From Paraburkholderia sp. UYCP14C (GTDB taxonomy: Bacteria > Pseudomonadota > Gammaproteobacteria > Burkholderiales > Burkholderiaceae), in contig NZ_SELS01000053.1 of assembly GCF_004197395.1 (NCBI RefSeq), forward strand, positions 1 through 64,000: a stretch of DNA of 64,000 nt, written 5' to 3'. The first letter of the stretch is position 1. Every line of letters starts with the position of its first letter. This document shows, piece by piece, positions 41,514-50,413 of the stretch. Made by a program: the position numbers and the translations under genes. The notes under the pieces are model-generated. The model ran no database searches and was not told the DNA's origin. It saw only the letters and a program-made list of their open reading frames with translations.

Positions 41514-42173
41514 ATGCGCTTACTCCTCGTAGAAGACGACGAGCTCATCGGCTGCGGTGTCGAAGCGGGCCTGCGTCAGGCCGGCTTCACGGTCGACTGG
41601 GCACGCGACGGCCACAAGGCCAGCCTCGCGCTCGACACGACTCAATATGCATTGGTGGTGCTCGACCTCGGCCTGCCGCGCGTGAGCGGCACGGAGCTGC
41701 TCAAACGCGTGCGCGACGCCGGCAATGACGTGCCGGTGCTGGTGTTGACCGCGAAAGGCACGGTCGTCGACCGGGTCGGCGGTCTCGAAGCGGGCGCCGA
41801 CGATTATCTCGGCAAGCCGTTCGATCTCACCGAGCTGGTCGCGCGGTGCCGCGCGCTGTTGCGGCGCGCACAAGGTCGCAGTATCGATCTGATTCGTTAC
41901 CAGAATCTGACAGTGAATCCGGCCGCGCAAACGGTGCATATCGACGACGTGCGGGTGCCGCTTACCTCGCGCGAATGGGCGATTCTGCTGCAACTGTTGA
42001 CGAATCTCGGCATTCCGCAGTCGCGCTCGCGGCTCGAAGAAAGCCTCTACGGCTGGCAGGAAGAAATCGAAAGCAATGCGATCGAGGTGCACGTGTCGAA
42101 CCTGCGCAAGAAGCTCGGCCCTAGCCTGATCAGGACCGTGCGCAACATCGGCTATGTGATGGAGAAAGAATGA
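41514..42173 (+). CDS. OmpR-family response regulator within the hopanoid region
   Basis: A protein of 219 residues. The receiver has EDDE at 7-10, Asp in LVVLDLGLPRVSG near 51 and Lys in YLGKPFD near 101. The winged helix ends SNAIEVHVSNLRKKLGPSLI. It is paralogous to the regulator at 32.2-32.8 kb. The kinase ATG overlaps its stop by 4 nt (42170-42173). A PmrA/QseB-like box lies upstream and an almost identical one precedes hpnJ, suggesting that it controls itself and hopanoid modification genes on both sides (inference). Confidence 0.92.
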   Translation: MRLLLVEDDELIGCGVEAGLRQAGFTVDWARDGHKASLALDTTQYALVVLDLGLPRVSGTELLKRVRDAGNDVPVLVLTAKGTVVDRVGGLEAGADDYLGKPFDLTELVARCRALLRRAQGRSIDLIRYQNLTVNPAAQTVHIDDVRVPLTSREWAILLQLLTNLGIPQSRSRLEESLYGWQEEIESNAIEVHVSNLRKKLGPSLIRTVRNIGYVMEKE

Positions 42174-43573
42174 TCGGCCCGTCGATTCGGCGGCGCCTCG
42201 TACTGCTCGTGCTCGCGAGCATCGTGATCGTATGGGGCGGCGCGCTCATGTCGAGCTACCGGCAGGCGACCCATGAAGTCGCCGAATGGGAAGTCGCGCG
42301 TCTCGCCGAGCTCGCGCAGATGCTCGCGCTGCTCGATTCGACCAATCTGACGACGCTCGCCAATGCGCGCATCGACGTGCGCGAAGAAGAGAAAGCCGGC
42401 GAGCCCGGCGCGAACGACCTCGACGACGACGACGCGCTGCCGCGCGACGCCTTCTTCCAGGTACGCGCGGCCAACGGCGTCATCCTGGCGGGCAGCCCGC
42501 AGCTGCACGCGCTGGGTGTGTGGGATTTGCCGTTGCCGCCCGCGAGCGGCGCGCAGGACGTCACGCTCGGCGGCCAGCTTTATCACTCGTTCACGTTGCG
42601 CGAAACCGCGCTCGGTCACAGCGTGCGCGTGTTCGAACCGGCCAACACCCGCAGCGACCTGGTGAGCGGTGTCGCGAGCCGCATCGCACGGCCCACGCTG
42701 ATCGCGCTGCCGGTGCTCGCGCTGCTCGTGTGGTTCAGCATCGGCTGGAGTCTCGGGCCGCTGAAGGTGCTGTCGGCCGCCATCCGCTCGCGCGACATCA
42801 ACCGCCTGGAGCCGGTCGACATCGGCCGCGCGCCGCTCGAGGTGCGCCCGCTCGTCGATGCGATCAACCAGGTGCTCGCGCGTCTGCACCATGCGCTCGA
42901 ACTCGAGCGCGCCTTCACCGCCGATGCCGCGCACGAACTGAAGACGCCGCTCGCCGCGATCAAGGTTCAGGCGCAGGTCGCGCTCGCCGAACCCGACGTC
43001 GCGCTGCAGCGGCTCGCGATGGAGCGCGTGGTGCAAGGCGTCGATCGCAGCGCGCGGCTCGCCGAGCAGTTGCTGCTGCTCGCTCGGCTCGACGTACAGG
43101 AGAAGCTGCCCATCGAGCCGCTGAGGCCGGCGGCGATCGCGAAAGACGCGCTGCTCGCGAACCGGCGCAATGCGCAGCAGAAGCACATCAACGTGATGCT
43201 GGTCGGCGACATGGTCGCCGAAATCAATGCGGAGCCGGTGCTGATCGGCATCCTGCTCGACAATCTGCTCGACAACGCGATCAAGTACGGACGCACCGGC
43301 GGCAATATCGAAGTCGCGGTGCGCCACGACGACGAGCACGTGCAGTTGACCGTGCGCGACGACGGCCCCGGTGTCGCGCCGGACGATCTCGCGCGGCTCA
43401 CGAACCGCTTTTTCCGCGCGACGGGCAATCAGGCGACCGGTAGCGGGCTGGGTTTGTCGATCGTTGCGCGGATCGCCGAGCATTTCGGCGCGAGTCTGCA
43501 ACTGGGCGCCGGGATCGGCAACCAGGGGCTTGCGGTGCGGGTGTCGTTTCCGGCCTATCGTGCGACGCGCTGA
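42170..43573 (+). CDS. Sensor histidine kinase within the hopanoid region
   Basis: A protein of 467 residues. Membrane helices lie at about 10-28 (LVLLVLASIVIVWGGALM) and near 177-196 (LIALPVLALLVWFSIGWSLG). The periplasmic domain between them holds a strongly acidic patch, NDLDDDDALPRD. The HisKA box is AFTADAAHELKTPLAAIK. ATP-binding motifs include NLLDNAIKYGRTGG, VRDDGPGVAPDD and GSGLGLSIVARIA. It resembles the QseC/PmrB class. The acidic periplasmic stretch could bind cations such as iron or polyamines, as seen in PmrB, but this is inference. Confidence 0.92.
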   Translation: MIGPSIRRRLVLLVLASIVIVWGGALMSSYRQATHEVAEWEVARLAELAQMLALLDSTNLTTLANARIDVREEEKAGEPGANDLDDDDALPRDAFFQVRAANGVILAGSPQLHALGVWDLPLPPASGAQDVTLGGQLYHSFTLRETALGHSVRVFEPANTRSDLVSGVASRIARPTLIALPVLALLVWFSIGWSLGPLKVLSAAIRSRDINRLEPVDIGRAPLEVRPLVDAINQVLARLHHALELERAFTADAAHELKTPLAAIKVQAQVALAEPDVALQRLAMERVVQGVDRSARLAEQLLLLARLDVQEKLPIEPLRPAAIAKDALLANRRNAQQKHINVMLVGDMVAEINAEPVLIGILLDNLLDNAIKYGRTGGNIEVAVRHDDEHVQLTVRDDGPGVAPDDLARLTNRFFRATGNQATGSGLGLSIVARIAEHFGASLQLGAGIGNQGLAVRVSFPAYRATR

Positions 43574-43694
43574 AGGCGCTTGGCGACGCTAAACGCGTGC
43601 CGCGAGCGCGTCGAAGACGCGTCGCGCTTCAGGTATTTTTCCGAGGCAAAGGTGAGCGGGAAAGGGCGAGCGGCAAACCACCTGCCCCGAACGC

Positions 43695-44756
43695 TCAGCG
43701 CCGCTCGCCGCGCCGGTTCACGTCAGCGACGCCCGAACGCTGCTCGGCCAGTTCGGCGCGCACGCCGTGCGGCGTCGCATGGGGCCGCGCGCTACCGGAC
43801 GCCTCGAACAGCTGCCACGCGATCAGGCCCGGCACGAACATCAGCAGATCGCGAATCCGTCGCGCGGCCGCGAGCGCGAGACAGGTGGCGGGGTCGAGCC
43901 CCAGCGCGCCGCCAATCAGCACGAAAGCGCCCTCCTGCACGCCAAGACCGCCCGGCACGAAAAACGCGGCGCTGCTGACCGCCTGGATCAGCGATTCGAT
44001 CACGACCGCCTCGACGAGCGTCACGCGCGCGCCGAGGAAATACAGTGCTAGCCAGATTTCCAGCGAGGTCAGCACGCATTGCAGCGGCTGCCAGAAGAAC
44101 AGATAGCGCAGCACGACTGCGCGGCGGCGCCAGATCACCTTGATCGACTGGTCGATCTGCGCGGACTGGCCGACCAGCGCGGTGAGCTTGCCGCTCGTCA
44201 CGCGGTTCGCCACACGCGTGATGCGCTCGAACGGATTCGCATGTTGCACGAGCCCGAACAGCAGCAGCACCGGCGTCAACGCGACCACGCCCCACGCGAG
44301 CTGCCCGGCGAGGCGCAGCGCGCCCGATTGCGCATTGGCGAACAGAAAACCAATGCCGACCATCGTGAACATCAGCTGGCTGATCACCGTCAGCTGCATG
44401 TCGACGATGGTGCTGGCCACCGCCGTCGACGACCTGACGCCCCAGCGCTTGAACATTCGGAACGACACGAGTTCGCCGCCGATCCGCGCGACCGGCAACA
44501 TGCAGTTGACCGATTCGCGCACCCACACCAGATGCATCATCTTGCCGAAGCTGGGGCGGTTCGCGCCGCGAATCAGCGAGCGCCAGTCGCAGGCGTTGGC
44601 GATCATCGGCAGCACGTGCGCGAACGCGGCTAGCACGAGGCCCCCGCCGGCCGCGCGCAACGCGCTGAACACCGCGCGCGGATCCTCGCGCCAGACGAGC
44701 CACAACGAGATGAGCAAGCCCGCGAGCGCAGCCGCGCGGCCCAGATGCTTCATCAT
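43695..44756 (-). CDS. HpnL-like membrane protein (UPF0104 / lysylphosphatidylglycerol-synthase TM fold)
   Basis: A protein of 353 residues with about eight membrane helices. Family blocks include VRESVNCMLPVARIGGELVS early and AAFFVPGGLGVQEGAFVLIG near residue 275, which is the signature of the UPF0104/HpnL flippase-like group. Known: HpnL-type proteins are coded in hopanoid loci, and their relatives in MprF move lipids across the inner membrane. Export of the modified hopanoid is therefore plausible. Start ATG 44756 overlaps the stop of a 62-codon ORF; ATG 44753 is the next codon. The C terminus is a polar tail. Confidence 0.82.
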   Translation of the reverse strand: MMKHLGRAAALAGLLISLWLVWREDPRAVFSALRAAGGGLVLAAFAHVLPMIANACDWRSLIRGANRPSFGKMMHLVWVRESVNCMLPVARIGGELVSFRMFKRWGVRSSTAVASTIVDMQLTVISQLMFTMVGIGFLFANAQSGALRLAGQLAWGVVALTPVLLLFGLVQHANPFERITRVANRVTSGKLTALVGQSAQIDQSIKVIWRRRAVVLRYLFFWQPLQCVLTSLEIWLALYFLGARVTLVEAVVIESLIQAVSSAAFFVPGGLGVQEGAFVLIGGALGLDPATCLALAAARRIRDLLMFVPGLIAWQLFEASGSARPHATPHGVRAELAEQRSGVADVNRRGERR

Positions 44757-44941
44757 GCGGGCACCTCGCATACGACCCTGGTATTCGTGCTGCGCCGCAC
44801 GCGGCGTGCCACGGCATGCCTGGCCGTGCGCACCGCCGCCCGGTCCGCCGGGGTGCCGCCGTGCGTCTCCAGGGCGCTCCCATTACGCCCGCTCAAACCT
44901 TCTTCAATCATTGCCTGCCCAATCTGCCGTTCGTTCGTCAT
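44753..44941 (-). CDS. Candidate 62-residue coupled ORF
   Basis: A short ORF that fills exactly the gap between the glycosyltransferase and the HpnL-like gene. Its ATG (44941) overlaps the previous stop as ATGA, and its TGA (44755-44753) overlaps the next start as ATGA. The product begins MTNERQIGQAMIEEGLSGRN and becomes very Arg-rich at the C terminus (RHAVARRVRRSTNTR). There is no membrane helix and no family I recognise. Codon use is less biased than that of its neighbours, with two AGG codons, so it could be a translational bridge rather than a functional protein. Confidence 0.45.
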   Translation of the reverse strand: MTNERQIGQAMIEEGLSGRNGSALETHGGTPADRAAVRTARHAVARRVRRSTNTRVVCEVPA

Positions 44942-46098
44942 TCGTCCTGCGCCGCCGACAGCAGCCCATCGCCGTCGACCTTGAAGCTGAAGCCCCGCCA
45001 GATCACCCGCGATGAGCGGAAGCTCGCGACGAAAATCGCAAACGATACGATATCCCATAACGGCAAGAGCCACAGATCGCTGCAGCGCTGGCGCAACGCC
45101 CGATCCGCGCGCCACTTCAACGCCAGACGCGCGAGCATCGCCACCGCGACGAGCCCCCACGCCCACGCTGCGCCGCCCGAGCACGCGAGCGCAAGCAGCG
45201 CGAACGGCAACGGATGCACGAGCGCCGTGCCGAGATGTCCGAGCGGGTCGATGCGGCGAATCGTGCGGCTCCAGCGCAGCTCGTGCGTCACGAGCTGCGC
45301 CGCGCTCGCTTCGACACACGCATGCGCGATCGCGAACGGCGGAATCGCGACCTGCTCGCCCGCCGCGCGCACCGCCGCGCCGATCTCGTAGTCCTCGGCC
45401 AGATGCTGCACGAACGGCTTGAAGCCGCCGATCCGCTCATAGGTGTCGCGCCGCATCGCGATGGTCTGGCCGAAGCACGGCCGCGCGAGCCCGAGCGCGA
45501 GACCGGTGACGACGCCCGGCAGGAACTGGTAGTTGGTCGCGATCGCCGACAGCCGCGGCCAGAAGCCCGGATCGGGCTGCCCGCGATACGCGCAGGTGAC
45601 GAGCCCGACGCCCGGTTTCTCCAACTCGCCGATCACGTTGCGCAGATAGTCGGGACCGACCCACACGTCGCTGTCGGCGAACACGAGCACGTCGTGGCGC
45701 GCCTGCGGCAGCATGTTGAGGATGTTGCTGATCTTGCGGTTCGGGCCGTACAGACGCGCATCGGCGACCACGGTGATGTCCGCCTGCGGATGCAGACGCC
45801 GCAGCTCGTCGACGGTTCGCAGCGCGGGGTCGGCGGAGTCGTGCACGCCGAACACGAATTGCACGGGCCCTGGGTAATCTTGTGCGCAGAAGCTCGACAG
45901 ATTGTCGAGCAATGCCCACTCGTTGCCATGCAACGGCTTGATAACCGTAATGGGTGGAAAGCTGGAGGGTTCGGCCGCCGTCCCCGCGAAGAAGCGCCCG
46001 ATCAGCGCGCTCGCGAGCACGGTGTAGCCGATGCCGACAACGGTCGCCGCCGCGCACGCATAAGCGAGCGCGACGGCGGCGAGGTGCGCGGCGCTCAC
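44938..46098 (-). CDS. Second HpnI-like glycosyltransferase
   Basis: A protein of 386 residues with the same plan as the hpnI product: membrane helix, GT2 domain with PPITVIKPLHGNEWALLDNL, FVFGVHDSADPALR, DVLVFADSDVWVGPDYL, AMRRDTYERIGGFKPF and HELRWSRTIRRIDPLGHL, then C-terminal helices. The GTG start overlaps the hpnJ stop (46095-46098). Being coupled to hpnJ, it probably acts in the same pathway. Two HpnI-like enzymes in one region could add different sugars, or one may be redundant. Length is close to typical HpnI. Confidence 0.83.
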   Translation of the reverse strand: MSAAHLAAVALAYACAAATVVGIGYTVLASALIGRFFAGTAAEPSSFPPITVIKPLHGNEWALLDNLSSFCAQDYPGPVQFVFGVHDSADPALRTVDELRRLHPQADITVVADARLYGPNRKISNILNMLPQARHDVLVFADSDVWVGPDYLRNVIGELEKPGVGLVTCAYRGQPDPGFWPRLSAIATNYQFLPGVVTGLALGLARPCFGQTIAMRRDTYERIGGFKPFVQHLAEDYEIGAAVRAAGEQVAIPPFAIAHACVEASAAQLVTHELRWSRTIRRIDPLGHLGTALVHPLPFALLALACSGGAAWAWGLVAVAMLARLALKWRADRALRQRCSDLWLLPLWDIVSFAIFVASFRSSRVIWRGFSFKVDGDGLLSAAQDE

Positions 46099-47516
46099 GC
46101 CTCGTGCGCGCGCAGGAAGCGGAAAAATTCGACGCCTTCGCGCAGGCGCCGTTTCATCATGTCCCAGCTCGTCAGCATTTCGCGCAGAATTTCCCAGATC
46201 TTCGACGGCCGGAAATAAAAGCGCTTATAGAAGTTTTCGAGCTGGTGGTACATCTCGTCGCGCGAAAGATGCGGGTAACCGATCGCCGCCAGCTGCACGC
46301 CTTCCTTGCTGACGAGATTGATCACCTTGTTCTCCGCGAGCCAGCCGTTTTCGACCGCCTGGTTATAGAGCGTGGTGCCCGGGTACGGCGCGGCTAGCGA
46401 CACCTGGATGGTGAGCGGATTGATTTCCTTCGCGTACTCGATGGTCTTCTGGATCGTTTCCGGCGTCTCGCCCGGCAGGCCAAGAATGAAGGTGCCATGC
46501 ACCTTGATGCCGAGCGTGCGGCAGTCCTGCGCGAAGCGCCGCGCGATGTCCGTGCGCAGGCCCTTCTTGACGTTCAGCAGGATCTGGTCGTCGCCCGATT
46601 CGTAGCCGACCAGCAGCAGGCGCAGGCCGTTGTCCTTCATGATCTTCAGCGTCGAGTAAGGCACGTTGGCCTTCGCGTTGCACGACCACGTGACGCCCAG
46701 CTTGCCCATGCCTCGCGCGATTTCTTCGGCGCGCGGCTTGAAGTCGGTGAACGTGTCGTCGTCGAACATGATCTCCTTGACTTCAGGCATGTTGTCGCGG
46801 ATCCACTTGACTTCCTCGAGCACGTTCTCGACCGAACGCACCCGATAGCGATGGCCGCCGACCGTTTGCGGCCACAGGCAGAACGTGCACTTCGAGCGGC
46901 AGCCGCGGCCGGTGTACAGCGACACGTACGGATGCTTCAGGTAGCCGTTGAAGTAGTTCTTGATCGTCAGATCGCGCTTGTAGATCGGTGCGACGAACGG
47001 CAGCTCGTCCATGTTCTCGAGGATCGGGCGCGCTTCGTTGTGCTCGATCGAGCCGTCGGGCGCGCGATAGCTCAAGCCCAGGATCTGCGCGAACGGCTTG
47101 CCTTCGGCGATTTCCTTGCAGGTGTAATCGAATTCCTCGCGACACACGAAGTCGATTGCCTCGGTCGCGGTCAGTGAATTGTGCGGATCGACCGCGACCT
47201 TCGCGCCGACCATGCCGATCAGCAGCGACGGCTTGCGCTTCTTGAGGTCCTGGGCGAACAGTGCGTCGGTCGGGAAGGATGGCGTGCTGGTGTGAATCAC
47301 CACCAGCTCGTATTGTATGGCGATGTCGAGTGCGGCTTCGACGGACAGGCCGTCTGCCGTGGCGTCGAGCACGCGGCTATCGGGAACGAGTGAGGCAGGT
47401 TGTGCGAGCCACGTCGGATACCAGAACGAGCGAACTTCACGCTTGGCCTGATAACGCGAACCCGCGCCACCATCGAAGCCGTCGTACGACGGCGCCTGCA
47501 AGAACAGGGTTTTCAT
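46095..47516 (-). CDS. hpnJ: HpnJ, radical SAM enzyme of hopanoid cyclitol ether formation
   Basis: A protein of 473 residues. The N-terminal half is a B12-binding-like domain (LVVIHTSTPSFPTDALFAQD, LLIGMVGAKVAVDPHNSL). The radical SAM core starts YTGRGCRSKCTFCLWP, whose CxxxCxxC holds the 4Fe-4S cluster, followed by EIMFDDDTFTDF and FILGLPGETPETIQ. Known for HpnJ: it contracts the glucosamine ring of bacteriohopanetetrol glucosamine to the cyclitol ether found in Burkholderia. It leads a coupled set (glycosyltransferase, small ORF, HpnL-like). A tandem regulator box lies 164 nt upstream. Confidence 0.92.
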   Translation of the reverse strand: MKTLFLQAPSYDGFDGGAGSRYQAKREVRSFWYPTWLAQPASLVPDSRVLDATADGLSVEAALDIAIQYELVVIHTSTPSFPTDALFAQDLKKRKPSLLIGMVGAKVAVDPHNSLTATEAIDFVCREEFDYTCKEIAEGKPFAQILGLSYRAPDGSIEHNEARPILENMDELPFVAPIYKRDLTIKNYFNGYLKHPYVSLYTGRGCRSKCTFCLWPQTVGGHRYRVRSVENVLEEVKWIRDNMPEVKEIMFDDDTFTDFKPRAEEIARGMGKLGVTWSCNAKANVPYSTLKIMKDNGLRLLLVGYESGDDQILLNVKKGLRTDIARRFAQDCRTLGIKVHGTFILGLPGETPETIQKTIEYAKEINPLTIQVSLAAPYPGTTLYNQAVENGWLAENKVINLVSKEGVQLAAIGYPHLSRDEMYHQLENFYKRFYFRPSKIWEILREMLTSWDMMKRRLREGVEFFRFLRAHEA

Positions 47517-47902
47517 GGATGCTCCAGCAAGCCTTTATAGGCGCTTTCGGTTTTCAGTCGGGAATCTATCTGTTCCATTGCCCGAATGCAGATCGAGAAA
47601 GCCTGCGCTCGACATGCACGTAGCGGCGGCCGCGGTCCGGAAAGGCCACGGGCAGTGGCGCAAATAGTACGGAGCAAAGCTGAAGGAAACCTGAAGAATA
47701 ATACTGCGTTCAGGCCGCGCGCGGCATGCTCTTATGGAACGATTTATTGCGATCGACCCAGTCGTATAGTCGTGTGGCATCGATGTCGTATCGGTGTGGT
47801 AAATAGAAAGGTTCTCGCGCGATGTGCCGGCGCGCCCCGCGGACGCCCCTTCTCACGGCAGCTTTCACGCACATTTCACACACGCACGGTCTTAAGTGGC
47901 GC
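47517..47902. other. Intergenic region upstream of hpnJ
   Basis: This non-coding stretch of 386 nt lies between the hpnJ start and the 3' end of the next minus-strand gene. It holds one strong tandem box (47680-47696) with a -10-like TACTAT on the minus strand (47669-47664) 10 nt downstream. No ORF with a good ribosome-binding site is seen. Confidence 0.6.
47664..47696 (-). promoter_or_regulatory. Tandem CTGAAG box and -10 upstream of hpnJ
   Basis: On the plus strand, CTGAAG-GAAAC-CTGAAG at 47680-47696 shares its first 14 bases with the box at 41355 and has the same 6-5-6 spacing. On the minus strand TACTAT at 47669-47664 stands 10 nt downstream. This suggests activation of hpnJ by the neighbouring response regulator (inference). 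Confidence 0.6.
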
Positions 47903-48313
47903 TTATCGCGCGATATGCCTCGCCCACTCGAGCCAGCCGAGATTGAGAGCCGCGTTTACCACTACGCCGAGCGCCGATGCGAGCGCGGCGATCATGGTCC
48001 AGAAGGCCGAGCGGCGCGCCGAGCGCGACGAGATGTGGGCGGCCGTAGCGGCGTCGCGCGATGCGCTCGCCGCCGCCTGCGCGATATGCGACGACGCCTC
48101 CATGCGCGCGAGCGACCTCAGCGCGAAACCGCGCTCGTCGTCGCGCGTGGCGGCGGCCGCCTCGTGCTCCGCTTCATCGCGCTGAGTCTGTTCGAACAGG
48201 TAGCGATGACAGAACGGGCTCAGCGGTTCGTCGGGATAGCGCGCGGCGAAATTTTTCGCATAGGTGGCGCCGCCATTGCGCTCGATCTCCGCGTAGGCGG
48301 CGTCCTTATCCAT
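47903..48313 (-). CDS. Hypothetical protein with C-terminal membrane helix
   Basis: A protein of 136 residues. GAGG stands 5 nt before the ATG. The N-terminal 100 residues are polar and helical, rich in Ala, Arg and Glu (QTQRDEAEHEAAAATRDDER). They are followed by one helix near 110-128 (FWTMIAALASALGVVVNAAL). The orientation suggests a cytoplasmic coiled domain tethered to the inner membrane. I recognise no family. It is monocistronic by appearance. Confidence 0.7.
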   Translation of the reverse strand: MDKDAAYAEIERNGGATYAKNFAARYPDEPLSPFCHRYLFEQTQRDEAEHEAAAATRDDERGFALRSLARMEASSHIAQAAASASRDAATAAHISSRSARRSAFWTMIAALASALGVVVNAALNLGWLEWARHIAR

Positions 48314-48349
48314 AGATACCTCGCATGCGGATGAGCCGCCCTGGCGGCG

Positions 48350-48553
48350 TCACACGGGCTTGATGTCGGCCGCCTGTTTGCCTTTCGGCCCCTGCTTGAT
48401 TTCGAAGCTGACTTTCTGGTTTTCCTGCAACGACTTGAAACCTTCGGATCGAATCTCCGAAAAATGGGCGAACAGATCTTCGCCGCCGTCATCGGGGGTG
48501 ATGAAGCCGAAGCCCTTCGCGTCGTTGAACCATTTCACTGTTCCGGTTGGCAT
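48350..48553 (-). CDS. Cold-shock protein (CspA family)
   Basis: A protein of 67 residues, the full size of a CSD protein. RNP-1 KGFGFI and the RNP-2-like DLFAHF are both present, with [14 protein letters not shown] at the N terminus and [16 protein letters not shown] at the C terminus. It binds single-stranded RNA and DNA and acts as an RNA chaperone. Whether it is cold-inducible cannot be told. GAGGA lies upstream with a slightly long spacing. The frame stays open to 48739, but the extra residues are not domain-like and are likely a long untranslated leader, as is usual for csp genes. Confidence 0.95.
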   Translation of the reverse strand: MPTGTVKWFNDAKGFGFITPDDGGEDLFAHFSEIRSEGFKSLQENQKVSFEIKQGPKGKQAADIKPV

Positions 48554-48846
48554 GTCGATGTCCTCGTGATGCGCTGTAGCAGCCGTTGAATGGATGACGC
48601 GCTGCGTCCCGCGGGCCTTTAGTGTAGCGCGGACGCGGCGCACCGGTGCAACCCGCAAAGTCGCTCCGGTGCCAAGCCCCAGCAAGCCGCATGCCGCGCC
48701 GGGGCGCTCGCGGCCCGCGCCCGGTGCGATTTCCCGCAATCAGATAAGATAAATAGATTCGGCAATTCATTCATGGCCGCGCAGGTGTGTCGCCTCGTGC
48801 CGCACGACCGCGCGGCCAGTTGTTTTCCCTCTCTCAGGAACCCAGC

Positions 48847-50292
48847 ATGGCCATCTCGAGCTATACCGATACCCGTCTTCTGATCAACGGCGAATGGTGC
48901 GACGCCGCCAGCGGCAAGACCCTCGACGTCATCAATCCGGCCACCGGCCAGGCCATCGGCAAAGTCGCGCATGCCGGCATCGCCGATCTCGACCGCGCGC
49001 TCGAAGCCGCGCAGCGCGGCTTCGAAGCCTGGCGCAAGGTGACGGCCCACGAGCGCGCCACCATCATGCGCAAGGCTGGTGCCCTCGTGCGCGAGCGCGC
49101 TTCCGACATCGCCCGCCTGATGACGCAGGAACAGGGCAAGCCGTTCGCCGAGGCGCGCGTCGAAGTGCTGGCGGCCGCGGACATCATCGAATGGTTCGCG
49201 GACGAAGGCCGCCGCGTGTACGGCCGCATCGTGCCGTCGCGCAACCTCGCCGCGCAGTCGCAGGTGCTCAAGGAGCCGATCGGCCCGGTCGCGGCGTTCA
49301 CGCCGTGGAACTTCCCGGTCAACCAGGTCGTGCGCAAGCTGTCGGCGGCGCTCGCCTGCGGATGCTCGTTCCTCGTCAAGGCGCCGGAAGAAACCCCGGC
49401 GTCGCCGGCGGCGCTGCTGCAAGCGTTCGTCGAAGCCGGCGTGCCGGCCGGCACGGTCGGCCTCGTGTTCGGCGATCCGGCTGAGATTTCGAGCTACCTG
49501 ATCCCGCATCCGGTGATCCGCAAGGTCACGTTCACGGGCTCGACGCCGGTCGGCAAGCAGCTCGCCGCGCTGGCCGGCTCGCACATGAAGCGCGCCACCA
49601 TGGAATTGGGCGGCCACGCCCCGGTGATCGTCGCGGAAGACGCCGACGTCGCGCTCGCGGTCAAGGCAGCCGGCGCCGCGAAGTTCCGCAACGCGGGCCA
49701 GGTCTGCATCTCGCCGACGCGTTTCCTCGTGCACAACAGCATCCGCGAAGAATTCGCCACGGCGCTCGTCAAGCACGCTGAAAGCCTGAAGCTCGGCGAC
49801 GGTCTCGCCGAAGGCACGACGCTCGGGCCGCTCGCCAACGCGCGCCGCCTGACCGCGATGGCCAAGGTCGTGGAAGACGCCCGCAAGACCGGCGCAAAGG
49901 TCGCGACGGGCGGCGAGCGCGTTGGTACCGAAGGCAACTTCTTCGCGGCCACCGTGCTGACCGACGTGCCGCTCGAAGCCGACGTGTTCAACAACGAGCC
50001 GTTCGGCCCGGTCGCCGCGATCCGCGGCTTCGACAAGCTCGAAGAAGCGATCGCCGAAGCGAACCGTCTGCCGTTCGGCCTCGCCGGCTACGCGTATACG
50101 AAGTCGTTCGCCAACGTGCATCTGCTGTCGCAGCGCATGGAAGTCGGCATGCTGTGGATCAACCAGCCCGCCACGCCGACGCCGGAAATGCCGTTCGGCG
50201 GCGTCAAGGATTCCGGCTACGGCTCGGAAGGCGGTCCGGAAGCGATGGAAGCCTACCTCGTCACCAAGGCGGTCACGGTGATGTCGGTTTAA
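48847..50292 (+). CDS. NAD(P)-dependent succinate-semialdehyde dehydrogenase family
   Basis: A protein of 481 residues of the aldehyde dehydrogenase superfamily. The catalytic Glu is in [11 protein letters not shown] and the nucleophile Cys in [14 protein letters not shown]. Cofactor and substrate blocks are [31 protein letters not shown] and [10 protein letters not shown]. The opening phrase and size match Burkholderia succinate-semialdehyde dehydrogenases (GabD-like), which oxidise succinate semialdehyde to succinate. Closely related enzymes use alpha-ketoglutaric semialdehyde, so the substrate is not certain. ATG 48847 is the natural start. An AT-rich stretch at 48738-48770 is the likely promoter site. 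A terminator follows. Confidence 0.86.
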   Translation: MAISSYTDTRLLINGEWCDAASGKTLDVINPATGQAIGKVAHAGIADLDRALEAAQRGFEAWRKVTAHERATIMRKAGALVRERASDIARLMTQEQGKPFAEARVEVLAAADIIEWFADEGRRVYGRIVPSRNLAAQSQVLKEPIGPVAAFTPWNFPVNQVVRKLSAALACGCSFLVKAPEETPASPAALLQAFVEAGVPAGTVGLVFGDPAEISSYLIPHPVIRKVTFTGSTPVGKQLAALAGSHMKRATMELGGHAPVIVAEDADVALAVKAAGAAKFRNAGQVCISPTRFLVHNSIREEFATALVKHAESLKLGDGLAEGTTLGPLANARRLTAMAKVVEDARKTGAKVATGGERVGTEGNFFAATVLTDVPLEADVFNNEPFGPVAAIRGFDKLEEAIAEANRLPFGLAGYAYTKSFANVHLLSQRMEVGMLWINQPATPTPEMPFGGVKDSGYGSEGGPEAMEAYLVTKAVTVMSV

Positions 50293-50374
50293 TCAAGCCA
50301 ACCACGCGCTACAGGAACGACGCCGCGAGTTCGCCGCTCGCGTCGTTCCAGAGCGCGGGTCAACCGATCTGCCA

Positions 50375-50407
50375 GGTCCGCGAGTCTTGCGCTCGCGGAC
50401 CTTTTTT
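50375..50407 (+). terminator. Rho-independent terminator after the aldehyde dehydrogenase gene
   Basis: Stem GGTCCGCGAG (50375-50384) pairs with CTCGCGGACC (50392-50401), 7-nt loop, then TTTTTT (50402-50407). This is a strong terminator. It ends 6 nt before the next predicted start codon. Confidence 0.88.
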
Positions 50408-50413
50408 ATTGCC

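Noticed and set aside
47891-47907. A fifth box-like sequence, CTTAAG-TGGCG-CTTATC
   Set aside because: It overlaps the 3' end of the gene at 47903-48313, no gene starts downstream of it, and no -10-like hexamer stands at the right distance.
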